A stretch of DNA of 64,000 nucleotides from Sphingosinicella terrae (GCF_003347635.1 NZ_QDFY01000006.1:62001-126000); one strand, 5' to 3'. Shown: positions 16,835 to 26,015, counted from the stretch's first letter. Translations and numbers: made by a program. The notes: generated from the sequence alone by a model not told the origin.

Positions 16835-18304
16835 ATGGCTGACGCCGAAGGGCGCGCGCTGCCCGTGCGCAATCCGCGCACCGGCGAAACCGACTTCATG
16901 CTGAGTGTGACCCGCGCCGCCGAGGTGGCGGCGAAGGCGCAACGGCTGCGCGACAACCAGAAAAGCTGGGCCGCGCTTCCGACCGCCGACCGTGTCGCAG
17001 TCATGAAGAAATGGCTCGGCGAGGTCGCCCGGCGCGCGCAGGACATTGCCGAGGCGGACGCCGTCGATACCGGCGGCTGCCACACCTCCTATCTCCAGGG
17101 CTTCATCACCATGGGGAATATCGGTGGCTGGATCGAGGATGCCGAGGCCGTGCTCGACCAGGCGGGCTTCCACGGCACCTCCAGGTCGATGCCGTCGGTC
17201 GAGGTGCGCACGCAGCTCGTGCCCTACCCGCTCGTCGGCGTGATCTCGCCATGGAACGCGCCGATGATGCTGGCTTTGCTGGACGCAGTGCCGGCCTTGT
17301 TCGCCGGATCCGCGGTCCTGCTCAAGCCTTCCGAGATCACGCCGCGGTTCATCGGTCCGCTCTTCGAGACGGTGGCGGCCGTCCCGGAGCTCGCCGGGGT
17401 GTTCGACTATGTGATGGGCGACGGCGAGACCGGACAGCAGCTGATCGCCGAGGTCGACCTCGTCTGCTTCACCGGCAGCGTGCCGACCGGCCGCAAGATC
17501 GCCCGCCAGTGCGCCGATCGGCTGATTCCCTGCTTCCTCGAGCTCGGCGGCAAGGATCCGGTCATCGTCACCGAGACCGCCGACATCGATCGTGCCGCGA
17601 CATCGGTTCTGCGCGGCGGCGTCCATGCCAGTGGCATGGTCTGCTTCTCGGTGGAGCGCATCTACGTCCATCAGGCCCTGCACGACCGCTTCGTCGAGGC
17701 GCTCGTGCGCAAGGCCGAGGCGGTGCGGCTCAACGCCGACGATCCCCGGGCCGGCCATCTCCACCCCTTCACCTTCGCCCCCCAGGCCGAGATCGTCGAG
17801 CGCCACCTCTCCGACGCGGTGGCCAGGGGCGCGACGATCCTGACCGGCGGCAAGGTCGAGACGATCGGCGGCGGCCTCTACATGCGGCCGACCGTGATCA
17901 CCGGCGTCGACCACGACATGCTGGTCATGCGGGAGGAGACGTTCGGGCCGGTTCTGCCGGTGATGGCCTATCGCGACATCGACGAAGCGATCGCGCTGGC
18001 GAACGACACCGTTTTCGGCCTCACCGCTTCGGTGATCGCCGGCAGCGAAGAGGAAGCGCTGCCGATCGCGCGGCAGGTCAATGCCGGCGCGGTCTTCATC
18101 CAGGACACGTTCCTGACTTTCGGCAAGAACCGCACCGTCGGCACCCACAGCTTCGGCGCTTCCGGGCTCGGGGGGTCGCGTACCGGGCCCGAATCGATCC
18201 TGCGCTTCGTGCGCCGCAAGGCGCTGATGACGCAGCACGGAAAGGTCGCCGACATCCAGGACGACCATCATCTCGGCAAGCCCGCGCAGCCGACCAGCCG
18301 CTGA
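16835..18304 (+). CDS. NAD(P)-dependent aldehyde dehydrogenase
   Basis: A 489-residue aldehyde dehydrogenase of usual length. The cofactor-binding FTGSVPTGRKI, the general base Glu236 in LELGGKDP and the catalytic Cys270 in ASGMVCFSVERIYV are present, as is EETFGPVLPV. AAGGAG lies 8-13 bp before the ATG. It is the first gene of the 16.8-26.0 kb operon, right behind the MarR-type promoter. In that setting it most likely oxidises the aromatic aldehydes released by the dioxygenase encoded four genes downstream to carboxylic acids; the exact aldehyde is inferred, not shown. Confidence 0.9.
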   Translation: MADAEGRALPVRNPRTGETDFMLSVTRAAEVAAKAQRLRDNQKSWAALPTADRVAVMKKWLGEVARRAQDIAEADAVDTGGCHTSYLQGFITMGNIGGWIEDAEAVLDQAGFHGTSRSMPSVEVRTQLVPYPLVGVISPWNAPMMLALLDAVPALFAGSAVLLKPSEITPRFIGPLFETVAAVPELAGVFDYVMGDGETGQQLIAEVDLVCFTGSVPTGRKIARQCADRLIPCFLELGGKDPVIVTETADIDRAATSVLRGGVHASGMVCFSVERIYVHQALHDRFVEALVRKAEAVRLNADDPRAGHLHPFTFAPQAEIVERHLSDAVARGATILTGGKVETIGGGLYMRPTVITGVDHDMLVMREETFGPVLPVMAYRDIDEAIALANDTVFGLTASVIAGSEEEALPIARQVNAGAVFIQDTFLTFGKNRTVGTHSFGASGLGGSRTGPESILRFVRRKALMTQHGKVADIQDDHHLGKPAQPTSR

Positions 18305-18351
18305 CCGGCCTCGCCCGGCGCCACCGGCCACACGACAGGAAAGGACCGCAA

Positions 18352-18852
18352 TTGACCTGGCAGCTATCCGCTCTCGATCGACTCGAGATCCAGGAGCTCT
18401 ACGCCCGTTACGCCTGGGGGATTGACCTCGCCGACGAGGAGATGGCGCTCTCGACCTTCACCGAGGATGCCTGGTTCGACCATCTCTGGCAGGGCCGCGT
18501 CCAGGGCCATGAGGCGATCCGCGACAATCTGCGCTCGCTGTGGAACGACCGCCAGCACTGGTGGTACGGCCGCCAGCACCTGATGAACCACTTCATCATG
18601 GAGCCTCGCGAGGAGGAAGGCGAGGCGGACGTCCGCTGTTTCTACCAGATCCTCCAGTTCAACGTCGATTACGGCACCAATTTCGTCTTCGGAATCGGAA
18701 CCCGCATCGATCACGTCACCCGCCGACACGGCCGTTGGCTGTTCCAGTCGCTCAAGGTGAATGCCTGGACGGCCATGGATCAGGTGCCGTGGAAGGGCGA
18801 TATCGTGATGAAGCCGAGGCCCGGCCAGGCGCCGGCTGCCCGGAAGGCTTGA
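18352..18852 (+). CDS. SnoaL/NTF2-like protein, possible lignin-dimer lyase
   Basis: A 166-residue protein of the NTF2-like cone fold. The opening LDRLEIQELYARYAWGIDLAD is the usual first helix, followed by STFTEDAWFDH, GHEAIRDNLRSLW and strands rich in Trp, Tyr and His (WWYGRQHLMNHFIME). The start codon is TTG at 18352, with AAAGGA 6 bp upstream; no ATG fits. NTF2-like proteins include scytalone-dehydratase-type enzymes, hydroxysteroid isomerases and the sphingomonad gamma-formaldehyde lyases (LdpA type) that turn diarylpropanes into lignostilbenes. Its place in an operon with a lignostilbene-type dioxygenase favours the last idea, but this is inference. A non-catalytic binding role is the main alternative. 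Confidence 0.82.
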   Translation: MTWQLSALDRLEIQELYARYAWGIDLADEEMALSTFTEDAWFDHLWQGRVQGHEAIRDNLRSLWNDRQHWWYGRQHLMNHFIMEPREEEGEADVRCFYQILQFNVDYGTNFVFGIGTRIDHVTRRHGRWLFQSLKVNAWTAMDQVPWKGDIVMKPRPGQAPAARKA

Positions 18853-18856
18853 GCGG

Positions 18857-19957
18857 ATGCGAATCCAGGCCGCCGTCAGCCGTGCCGATTCGCCGGCGCC
18901 GGCGATCGAGACGGTCGAGCTCGAGGGTCCGCGCCGGGACGAACTGCTCGTCCGGATCGTCGCGACCGGCATCTGTCATACCGACCTCCATGCCCACGAA
19001 GGACGGCTGTCGCCGCTGCCGATCGTGCTCGGCCACGAAGGTGCCGGCATCGTCGAGGCGATCGGCGAATCGGTCGTCGGCTTCGCGCCGGGCGATCATG
19101 TCGTGCTGAGCGGCAGCTCGTGCGGCCTGTGTCCCAACTGCGCGGCGAACGTGCCCAGCTATTGCGATCAGGCGATGCCGCGCAGCTTCGGCGGACAGCG
19201 CATGGACGGCAGCACCGCCCTCGCCGACGGCGAGGGCCCGCTGCATTCGCATTTCTTCGGCCAGTCCTCCTTCGCCACCCACTCGATCGTCCCCGAGCGC
19301 ACCGCGGTGAAGGTCGACGCGGATCTGCCGCTCGAACAACTGGGGCCGCTCGGCTGCGGCATCATCACCGGCGCTGGATCGATCCTCGAATCGCTGAGGG
19401 TCGGCGCCGGCGCAACCGTGGCCGTCTTCGGCGTCGGCGGAGTCGGGCTGAGCGCGGTGATGGCGGCGCGCCTCGCCGGAGCTCGCCGGATCGTCGCGAT
19501 CGATCTCCATCGCGAGCGGCTCGATCTTGCCCTGGAGCTCGGCGCAACCGATGCGATCTCGGCCGACTCGGAGGAAGTGGCGAAGCAGGTTCGCGCGGTC
19601 ACCGGCCGCGGCGTCGACTTCACGCTCAACACCACCACCGTCCCGGCGGTGTTCACCGCCGCCGTGGATTGCCTGGCGATGCGCGGCACCGCCGCCTTCG
19701 TCACCGCGCCTCGCGGCGAGTGGAGCCCGGCCATGTTCCCGATGCTTGCCGGCGGCCGCATGCTGCGCGGAATCCTCGGCGGCGACGCGGCGCCGCGCCG
19801 GTTCATCCCGATGCTGATCGATTATTGGCGGCAGGGGCGCTTCCCGTTCGAGCGGCTGCTGACCTTCTACGACTTCGCCGATATCGGCCGGGCCTTCGCC
19901 GACACCGCGGCGGGACGGGTGATCAAGCCGGTCCTGCGGATGAAGGCGGGCCGATGA
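18857..19957 (+). CDS. Zinc-dependent alcohol dehydrogenase, aryl-alcohol type
   Basis: A 366-residue medium-chain dehydrogenase. Catalytic zinc ligands lie in GICHTDLHAHEG and GHEGAGIVEAIG, structural zinc cysteines in SCGLCPNCAANVPSYC, and the cofactor fold in GVGGVGLSAVMAA with Asp in VAIDLHRERLD, which favours NAD. It resembles the class III/benzyl-alcohol dehydrogenase branch (XylB-like) more than the YahK-like enzyme at 13461-14510. The ATG is 4 bp after the SnoaL gene, and the stop overlaps the start of the next gene. It could oxidise an alcohol side chain of the operon's substrate or reduce the aldehyde product. Confidence 0.88.
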   Translation: MRIQAAVSRADSPAPAIETVELEGPRRDELLVRIVATGICHTDLHAHEGRLSPLPIVLGHEGAGIVEAIGESVVGFAPGDHVVLSGSSCGLCPNCAANVPSYCDQAMPRSFGGQRMDGSTALADGEGPLHSHFFGQSSFATHSIVPERTAVKVDADLPLEQLGPLGCGIITGAGSILESLRVGAGATVAVFGVGGVGLSAVMAARLAGARRIVAIDLHRERLDLALELGATDAISADSEEVAKQVRAVTGRGVDFTLNTTTVPAVFTAAVDCLAMRGTAAFVTAPRGEWSPAMFPMLAGGRMLRGILGGDAAPRRFIPMLIDYWRQGRFPFERLLTFYDFADIGRAFADTAAGRVIKPVLRMKAGR

Positions 19958-20817
19958 CGATCGACCTGCGCGACCGCCTGCGCCCGCTCGGCGCCGATCT
20001 CACTCCCGACATGATGCGCGCCACCCAGGCGCTGCTCGCCGAGATGGCGCCCCCGCTCGAGCCCGACCTGAGGATCGAGCGCGACCTCGTTTACGGCCCG
20101 CACGAGCGCCACCGGCTCGACCTGTTCAGGCGCGACGGCGAAGCCGGAAAGCCCGTCCTGGTCTACGTCCATGGCGGCGGCTTCGTCATGGGCGACAAGA
20201 GTGCGCCCGGCCTTCCCTTCTATGAGAATGTCGGCGCCTTCGCGGCGCGGCACGGCATGGTCGGCGCGACCCTCACCTATCGGCTCGCTCCGGACCACCG
20301 CTGGCCCTCCGGCGCCGAGGACATGCGCGCCGCGGTCGAGTGGCTGCGGTCCAATATCGTCGGGCGAGGCGGCGATCCCGACAGGATCTTCCTGATGGGC
20401 CAATCGGCGGGCGCGGTCCACGTCGCCGGCTATGTGGCGCAGTTCGCGCCTCGGATCGCCGGCGCCCTGCTCGTCTCGTGCATCTACGACGTGGCAGCGG
20501 CTCAGGCGAACCCCTTTCACAAGGCCTATTATGGAGAGGACGAGGCCGACTATCCGCTGGCATCGAGCCAGGACGGGCTGATCGCCAGCCGGGTGCCCCT
20601 GCTCTGCACCGTCAGCGAGTTCGACATCGCCGATTTCCAGCGTCAGGCGGCCGCCTTCGTCGGCGCCTGGGGCATCGCGCGCGGCGATTTCCCGCGCATG
20701 CACTGGCTGGCCGGCCACAACCATCTCTCGCCGGCGCTCGCGCTGGGCGGGCCGGCCGACACGCTGGGCCCGCTCATTCTCGACTTCATCCGATCCCAGG
20801 AGCCTCGACATGGTTGA
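19954..20817 (+). CDS. Alpha/beta hydrolase, HSL-type esterase
   Basis: A 287-residue hydrolase of the hormone-sensitive-lipase group. HGGGFVMG gives the oxyanion hole and MGQSAGAVHVAG the nucleophilic Ser. The acid is probably the Asp in CTVSEFDIADF, and the His is in LAGHNHLSPAL. There is no signal peptide, so it works in the cytoplasm. ATGA overlap with the preceding dehydrogenase and an 8-bp overlap with the dioxygenase show strict coupling. It may remove an ester group from the imported compound before cleavage. Esterases of this type have broad substrates, so specificity cannot be stated. Confidence 0.85.
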   Translation: MTIDLRDRLRPLGADLTPDMMRATQALLAEMAPPLEPDLRIERDLVYGPHERHRLDLFRRDGEAGKPVLVYVHGGGFVMGDKSAPGLPFYENVGAFAARHGMVGATLTYRLAPDHRWPSGAEDMRAAVEWLRSNIVGRGGDPDRIFLMGQSAGAVHVAGYVAQFAPRIAGALLVSCIYDVAAAQANPFHKAYYGEDEADYPLASSQDGLIASRVPLLCTVSEFDIADFQRQAAAFVGAWGIARGDFPRMHWLAGHNHLSPALALGGPADTLGPLILDFIRSQEPRHG

Positions 20818-22264
20818 ACCCGTCCGATTCCCCGAAATCGACCTCTACGAGGGCTGGGGCGAGCCCATGCGCACGGAATGCGAGGTGAAGGCGCTCGAGA
20901 TCATCCAGGGCGAGATCCCGGCGGGCCTGGAGGGCACGCTCTACCGCAACGGCGCCGACCGGCAATTCCCCTCCGGCCGCACCGACGACATCTTCATCGA
21001 CGGCGAGGGCATGTTCCACATGTTCCGTTTCGAGGGCGGGCAGGTCGACTATCGCTGCCGCTGGGTTCGCACCGAACGGTTCAAGCGCCAGGAGGCGGCG
21101 CGTCGCGGCCTGTTCGGCCGCTACCGCAACCGCTTCACCAACGATCCGTCGGTGGAGGATGTCCATATGGGGACGGCCAACACCACCGCCATGTTCCATG
21201 CCGGGCACCTCTACGCGCTCAAGGAGGACGATCTCCCCTACGAGCTCGATCCCGATACGCTGGAGACGCTCGGGCGCGTCGACATGGACGGCCAGATCCG
21301 CTCGACCAGCTTCACGGCCCACCCCAAGGTCGACCCGGTCACCAACGAACTGTTCGCCTTCTCCTACCAGGCCAAGGGCGACGGCACGAAGGACATCGTC
21401 TTCTACCTGTTCGACGCCGACGGCAGGCTCTCCAACGAGATCTGGTTCGAAATGCCCTATGCGGCGTGCGTCCACGATTTCGCGATCACCGACGAATGGG
21501 TCGTCTTCCCCTTCTTCCCGCTGATCACCGACATGGACGTGGTGAAGGCGGGCGGGCCGTTCTATCAATGGAATCCGAAGCAGGAGACCCATGTCGCCCT
21601 GGTGCCGCGGCGCGGCGGTGCCGACGGAATACGCTGGTTCAAGGGGCCGGCGACCAGCGCCGGGCACATGATGAACGCCCATCGCGACGGATCGAAGATC
21701 CATCTCGACGTCTGCCTGTACGAGGGCAATTGCTTTCCCTTCTTCCCGACTCCGGAAGGCGAAACGGCACCGGGAGTGCCGCCTTTCCTGACGCGCATGA
21801 CGATGGACCTCGAGCGCAACGAGGGAGCCTTCACCAAGCAGCGGATGCTCGACGTGTCGTGCGAGATGCCGCGCACCGACGACCGCTACCAGGGCCGCCC
21901 CAATCGCTACGGCTACATGATCTGCTACCGTTCGGCCGACGGATCGAGCTCGACCGGTCGACTCGACCTCGCCACCGGCAAGCTCGACTTCTGGTCGCCC
22001 GGCGCGGGCGATACCGTGCAGGAATGCCAGTTCGTCCCTCGCGCGCCCGACGCGCCGGAGGGCGACGGATGGCTGCTCGTCCCGGTCGCCCGCCTGTCCA
22101 AGGGCCGCAGCGATCTCGTCGTGCTCGATGCTCAGGATCTCGCGGCCGGACCGGTGGCGACGATCAAGCTGCCGGTTCGCGTCCGCTCCACCTTCCACGG
22201 CACCTGGGTGCCGAAGGAGACGCTGGCCACCGGCCTCTATCCCTACAAGCTGCACGCGGCCTGA
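20810..22264 (+). CDS. Carotenoid cleavage oxygenase, lignostilbene dioxygenase type
   Basis: A 484-residue Fe(II) dioxygenase of the seven-bladed propeller family. Four histidines that bind the iron are visible: His171 in FTAHPKVDP, His222 in CVHDFAITDEW, His286 in AGHMMNAH and His463 in STFHGTWVP. The segments LFGRYRNRFTNDPSV and YALKEDDLPYELDP hold Tyr105 and Lys138, matching the Tyr/Lys pair that binds the 4-hydroxyl of stilbenes in bacterial lignostilbene dioxygenases. So the enzyme probably splits the central double bond of a hydroxystilbene into two aromatic aldehydes. There is no signal peptide. The ATG overlaps the hydrolase gene by 8 bp. A true carotenoid substrate is less likely but not excluded. 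Confidence 0.9.
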   Translation: MVEPVRFPEIDLYEGWGEPMRTECEVKALEIIQGEIPAGLEGTLYRNGADRQFPSGRTDDIFIDGEGMFHMFRFEGGQVDYRCRWVRTERFKRQEAARRGLFGRYRNRFTNDPSVEDVHMGTANTTAMFHAGHLYALKEDDLPYELDPDTLETLGRVDMDGQIRSTSFTAHPKVDPVTNELFAFSYQAKGDGTKDIVFYLFDADGRLSNEIWFEMPYAACVHDFAITDEWVVFPFFPLITDMDVVKAGGPFYQWNPKQETHVALVPRRGGADGIRWFKGPATSAGHMMNAHRDGSKIHLDVCLYEGNCFPFFPTPEGETAPGVPPFLTRMTMDLERNEGAFTKQRMLDVSCEMPRTDDRYQGRPNRYGYMICYRSADGSSSTGRLDLATGKLDFWSPGAGDTVQECQFVPRAPDAPEGDGWLLVPVARLSKGRSDLVVLDAQDLAAGPVATIKLPVRVRSTFHGTWVPKETLATGLYPYKLHAA

Positions 22265-22304
22265 TCCGCGCAGCGCCCGACCAGCCCGATACATGGAGAA
22301 CAGG

Positions 22305-24638
22305 ATGCGTAAACTGATTTGGGCGGCCAGTCTCGCCACGCTCGCCATCGCCACTGGAGCGCAGGCCCAGGATGCCCCGGCCGACGAGGCCCAGGCGCTC
22401 GAGACGGCCGACGCCGAGGGCGCCGGCGACCAGATCGAGGACATCGTCGTCACCGCGTCGCGCCGCGCCGAATCGGTCCAGGATTCGTCGCTGTCGATCG
22501 CGGTGCTCGGCGGCGAGACCCTGGCCAATGCCGGCGTCACCCAGGCGTCCGACCTCGGCACCGTCGTCCCCGGCCTGACGGTGAGCCTCGGCGGCGGCAC
22601 CAACCAGACTTATCTGCGCGGCGTCGGCAGCTTCGCGACCGACGCGTCGGCGGAGAGCGCGATCGCCTACAATATCAACGGCGTCTACATCTCGCGTCCG
22701 AACGGCATCGGCCCGATCTTCTTCGATCTGGAGCGGGTCGAGGTGCTGAAGGGACCGCAAGGCACACTCTATGGACGCAACGCCACCGGCGGCGCCATCA
22801 ACCTCGTCACCCGCCGCCCGACCGCCGGGATCACCGGCGACTTCAGCGTCGACATCGGCAATTACGACCTCATCCGGGTGACCGGGGCGGTCGGGGGCGG
22901 CAGCGATACCTTCGCCGTGCGGGCGGCGGTGCAATATACCGATCGCGATGGCTATCTCACCGACGGCTATGACGACCAGCACAGCCTCGCCGGGCGGCTG
23001 ACCGCGCTGTGGCGGCCGGCCGACAATGTCGACCTGCTCGTCACCGGCGAATATGTCAGCGTCGACAGCCAGGGCGCGGCGACGGTGAAGCGCTCGACCC
23101 TGAGCCCTGTCCCCGACGATCCCTGGGAAGGCCCGTCGGTCGGCAACGCCCAGCAGCCGCCGACCGCCTTCATACCGGGCGGCACCCGTATCCGCGACGA
23201 CGGCTTCAACCTGATCGACGTCTGGGCGCTGAGCGCCGAGCTCAACGTCGATCTCGGCGGCGCCACCCTCACCTTCATCCCGGCCTATCGCGACACGCGG
23301 GCGAGCTACCTCACCTATACGCCCGGCTTCTATTTCGACACGGCCGAGACGTCGCAGCAGCAGAGCTACGAGCTTCGCCTGGGCAATGACGGCGACCGGC
23401 TGAAGTGGGTGGCGGGCGTCTATTATTTCGACGAAGACCAGACCCAGCTCTACGAGCTGCAGGCGCTCCCGATCCAGCGCAGCATCGTCAACACGACGCT
23501 CGACACGCGCTCGTGGGCGGCCTTCGGCGAGGCGACCTACAGCCTGACCGACACCTTCCGCGTGATCGGCGGCCTGCGCTATTCCGAGGATAGGAAACGC
23601 CAGGGCGGCTTCACCAACGCCTTCCTGCCGACGGTCGCGACCATCTCCAACGAGGGCCGCCGCTCGTTCGACGACATCAGCTGGCGCGCCGGTCTCGAAT
23701 ATGATGTCGGGCCGGAGAACATGCTCTTCGCCACAGCCGCCCGCGGCTACAAGTCCGGCGGCTTCTTTCCCTCGGTGCCGCAGCCGAACAACAGCTTCGA
23801 GCCGGAGACGCTCACCGCCTTCACCGTCGGCTCGCGCAACCGCTTCCTCGGCAACACGCTCCAGATCAACCTCGAGGGCTTCTACTGGAAGTATCGCGAC
23901 AAGCAGGAGCGCTTCCTCGGCGCGACGCCTTCGGGCACCACCGGTCTGCTTACGACCAATGCCGGCCGCGCGACGCTTTACGGCGCCAGCCTCGACCTGC
24001 AATGGCGGCCGACCCCGCAGGGTACGTTCAGGGCTGCGGTCGAGTATCTGCACACCAATTACGACAGCTTCGTCTACGACGTGTACAGCCCGCCGATCGC
24101 GCCGCCCTTCCCCGGCTTCGTCAATTCCTATCCGACGGAGGCGACAGGCTGCACGCTCGGGCCCGTCCGGCCCTATGCGGGCAACGACAATCCGCCGCTT
24201 CCGCCGGGCGTGCCGGTGCCGCCGGCGCTGCTGACCGATTCCCAGCAGAGCGTCGACTGTTCGGGCATGCCGCTCGTCCGGGCGCCGAAATGGACCGGAA
24301 GTGCCGGCTACCAGCATCGCTTCGACCTCGACGGCGACCATCGCATCGTCGCCGGCGCCGACCTCCAGTTCGCGTCGGGGCAGTATCTGTCGCCCGACTT
24401 CATCGAGTCGGGCCGGGACGACGGCTATGTGTCGCTCAATGCCGATCTCAGCTTCGAATCGACCGATGGCTATACGATCACGCTCTGGGGCCGGAACCTG
24501 ACCGACGAGGCGATCTATACCGGCGGCGGGCGCTACGCCTTCTCGCGCGGCGTCGCCGCAGGCGGCGATCCCACCCTGTTCTATGCCAATATCCGCGCGC
24601 CGCGGACCTACGGCGTGACCTTCAGGGCGGGATTCTGA
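22305..24638 (+). CDS. TonB-dependent receptor of the aromatic operon
   Basis: A 777-residue outer-membrane receptor. The ATG at 22305 has GGAGA 5 bp upstream; an earlier in-frame ATG (22293) overlaps that site. A signal peptide (LIWAASLATLAIATGAQA) is followed by a TonB-box-like EDIVVTA, the plug domain with GVTQASDLGTVVPGLTV and LERVEVLKGPQGTLYGRNAT, and a long barrel that ends in FRAGF with the terminal Phe. It sits between the dioxygenase and the MFS gene in one transcript, so it is the probable entry gate for the compound degraded by the operon. It is of the same broad class as the receptor cut off at the start of the window. Confidence 0.92.
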   Translation: MRKLIWAASLATLAIATGAQAQDAPADEAQALETADAEGAGDQIEDIVVTASRRAESVQDSSLSIAVLGGETLANAGVTQASDLGTVVPGLTVSLGGGTNQTYLRGVGSFATDASAESAIAYNINGVYISRPNGIGPIFFDLERVEVLKGPQGTLYGRNATGGAINLVTRRPTAGITGDFSVDIGNYDLIRVTGAVGGGSDTFAVRAAVQYTDRDGYLTDGYDDQHSLAGRLTALWRPADNVDLLVTGEYVSVDSQGAATVKRSTLSPVPDDPWEGPSVGNAQQPPTAFIPGGTRIRDDGFNLIDVWALSAELNVDLGGATLTFIPAYRDTRASYLTYTPGFYFDTAETSQQQSYELRLGNDGDRLKWVAGVYYFDEDQTQLYELQALPIQRSIVNTTLDTRSWAAFGEATYSLTDTFRVIGGLRYSEDRKRQGGFTNAFLPTVATISNEGRRSFDDISWRAGLEYDVGPENMLFATAARGYKSGGFFPSVPQPNNSFEPETLTAFTVGSRNRFLGNTLQINLEGFYWKYRDKQERFLGATPSGTTGLLTTNAGRATLYGASLDLQWRPTPQGTFRAAVEYLHTNYDSFVYDVYSPPIAPPFPGFVNSYPTEATGCTLGPVRPYAGNDNPPLPPGVPVPPALLTDSQQSVDCSGMPLVRAPKWTGSAGYQHRFDLDGDHRIVAGADLQFASGQYLSPDFIESGRDDGYVSLNADLSFESTDGYTITLWGRNLTDEAIYTGGGRYAFSRGVAAGGDPTLFYANIRAPRTYGVTFRAGF

Positions 24639-24639
24639 G

Positions 24640-26004
24640 ATGCACGGCCAGGCAGCCGCCACGATGCCGACCGGCGAAGGCACGACCTTCTCGCGAGGCT
24701 ATCGCGGCTGGCTGCTGACCGTCCTCCTGATCGTCTGCCTGATCAATTATGCCGATCGCTCGGTGGTCGGGGCCGTCGCCGAGCCGCTGAGGCGCGACCT
24801 CGGCCTCAACGACCTCCAGCTCGGCCTCCTCCAGGGGCTGAGCTTCGCCTTGCTCTATTCGGTCCTCGGCATCCCCTTTGCGCGGCTTGCGGAACGACGC
24901 AGCCGGGTGAACATCCTCGCCGCCGCCACCGTCGTCTGGTCGGCGGCGACGATGGTGTGCGGCGCGGCGGCGAACTTCGCCCAACTGCTGGTGATGCGGA
25001 TCATGGTCGGAGTCGGCGAGGCCGGCTTCATGGCGCCGGCGACGTCGTTGCTGGGCGATCACTTCACCCGCGACCGCCGTGCCTTCGCCACCTCGATCGT
25101 GATGCTCGGCGTTCCGTTCGGCGCGCTCGTCGGCGCGATGGCTGGGGGGATTATCGCCCAGTCGATCGGCTGGCGCTGGGCATTCGTCATCATGGGGGCC
25201 CCGGGGCTGCTCATCGCCTTGCTCGTCCGGCTCACGCTGCGCGAACCGCCACGCGGCCATGCCGAAGCCGAGACCGCGGACAGCGTGCCGCCGCTCCGCG
25301 ACGTCGCCCGGCAGGTTTTCGCCGATCCTGTGTTCCGCCACGTCCTCGCGGGCGGCACCCTCGCCGGTTTCGGCCTCCACGGATTGGGCCAGTTCCTCGG
25401 CGTCTATTTCGCGCGCGTGCATGGCCTGCCGCTCTCGCTCGCCGGGATGATCTATGGCCTCGTCACCTTCGTCTCGGTCGGCGGCGGCCTGCTCATCGGC
25501 GGCGCACTGGCCGACCGGCTCGGGCGCCGCGACCTGCGCTGGTATGCGCGCATCCCGGCCATCGGCCTGTTCCTCGCGGCGCCGCTCTACGTCGCCGCCT
25601 TCACCACCACCGGCCTATCGCTCAACATCGTGCTGATCGTCGCGGCCGGCGTTTGCCTGCTGCTCCATTACGGCCCCGGCCTCGCCATCGTCCAGAATCT
25701 CGCTACCGCCCGCACCCGCGCCTCGACCATCGCGATCTACATGCTGGTGGTGAACGCGATTGCGCTGGCGCTGGCGCCGACCCTGATCGGCTGGCTCAGC
25801 GACATCTTCGCCGGAATCGAGCTTCAGGGGCGGCCCGGTCTCGTCTGCGCCGCCGGTTCCGCCGAAGCGGCCTGCATCGAGGTCGCCGGTATCGGGCTCC
25901 GCCACGCCTTCATTGCCTCCACTCCGCTCTACCTCTGGGCAGGAATTCATTACTGGCTGGCCGTGCGTGCGAGCCGACCGGCGGCCGAGCCGGCCGCGGC
26001 GTAG
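24640..26004 (+). CDS. MFS transporter, Spinster-like, of the aromatic operon
   Basis: A 454-residue inner-membrane carrier with about 12 helices. Helix 1 holds LINYADRSVVGAVAEPL, loop 2-3 has LAERRSRVN, and helix 4 has VGVGEAGFMAPATS; these match the carrier at 932-2209. The ATG starts 1 bp after the receptor stop. It closes the operon and would carry the compound over the inner membrane after the receptor brings it into the periplasm. Direction and substrate are inferred from context. Confidence 0.9.
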   Translation: MHGQAAATMPTGEGTTFSRGYRGWLLTVLLIVCLINYADRSVVGAVAEPLRRDLGLNDLQLGLLQGLSFALLYSVLGIPFARLAERRSRVNILAAATVVWSAATMVCGAAANFAQLLVMRIMVGVGEAGFMAPATSLLGDHFTRDRRAFATSIVMLGVPFGALVGAMAGGIIAQSIGWRWAFVIMGAPGLLIALLVRLTLREPPRGHAEAETADSVPPLRDVARQVFADPVFRHVLAGGTLAGFGLHGLGQFLGVYFARVHGLPLSLAGMIYGLVTFVSVGGGLLIGGALADRLGRRDLRWYARIPAIGLFLAAPLYVAAFTTTGLSLNIVLIVAAGVCLLLHYGPGLAIVQNLATARTRASTIAIYMLVVNAIALALAPTLIGWLSDIFAGIELQGRPGLVCAAGSAEAACIEVAGIGLRHAFIASTPLYLWAGIHYWLAVRASRPAAEPAAA

Positions 26005-26015
26005 AGCGATTTGCA

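Noticed and set aside
22164-24683. 839-codon minus-strand frame opposite the TonB receptor
   Set aside because: No recognisable motif or ribosome site; it mirrors codon bias of the receptor gene.
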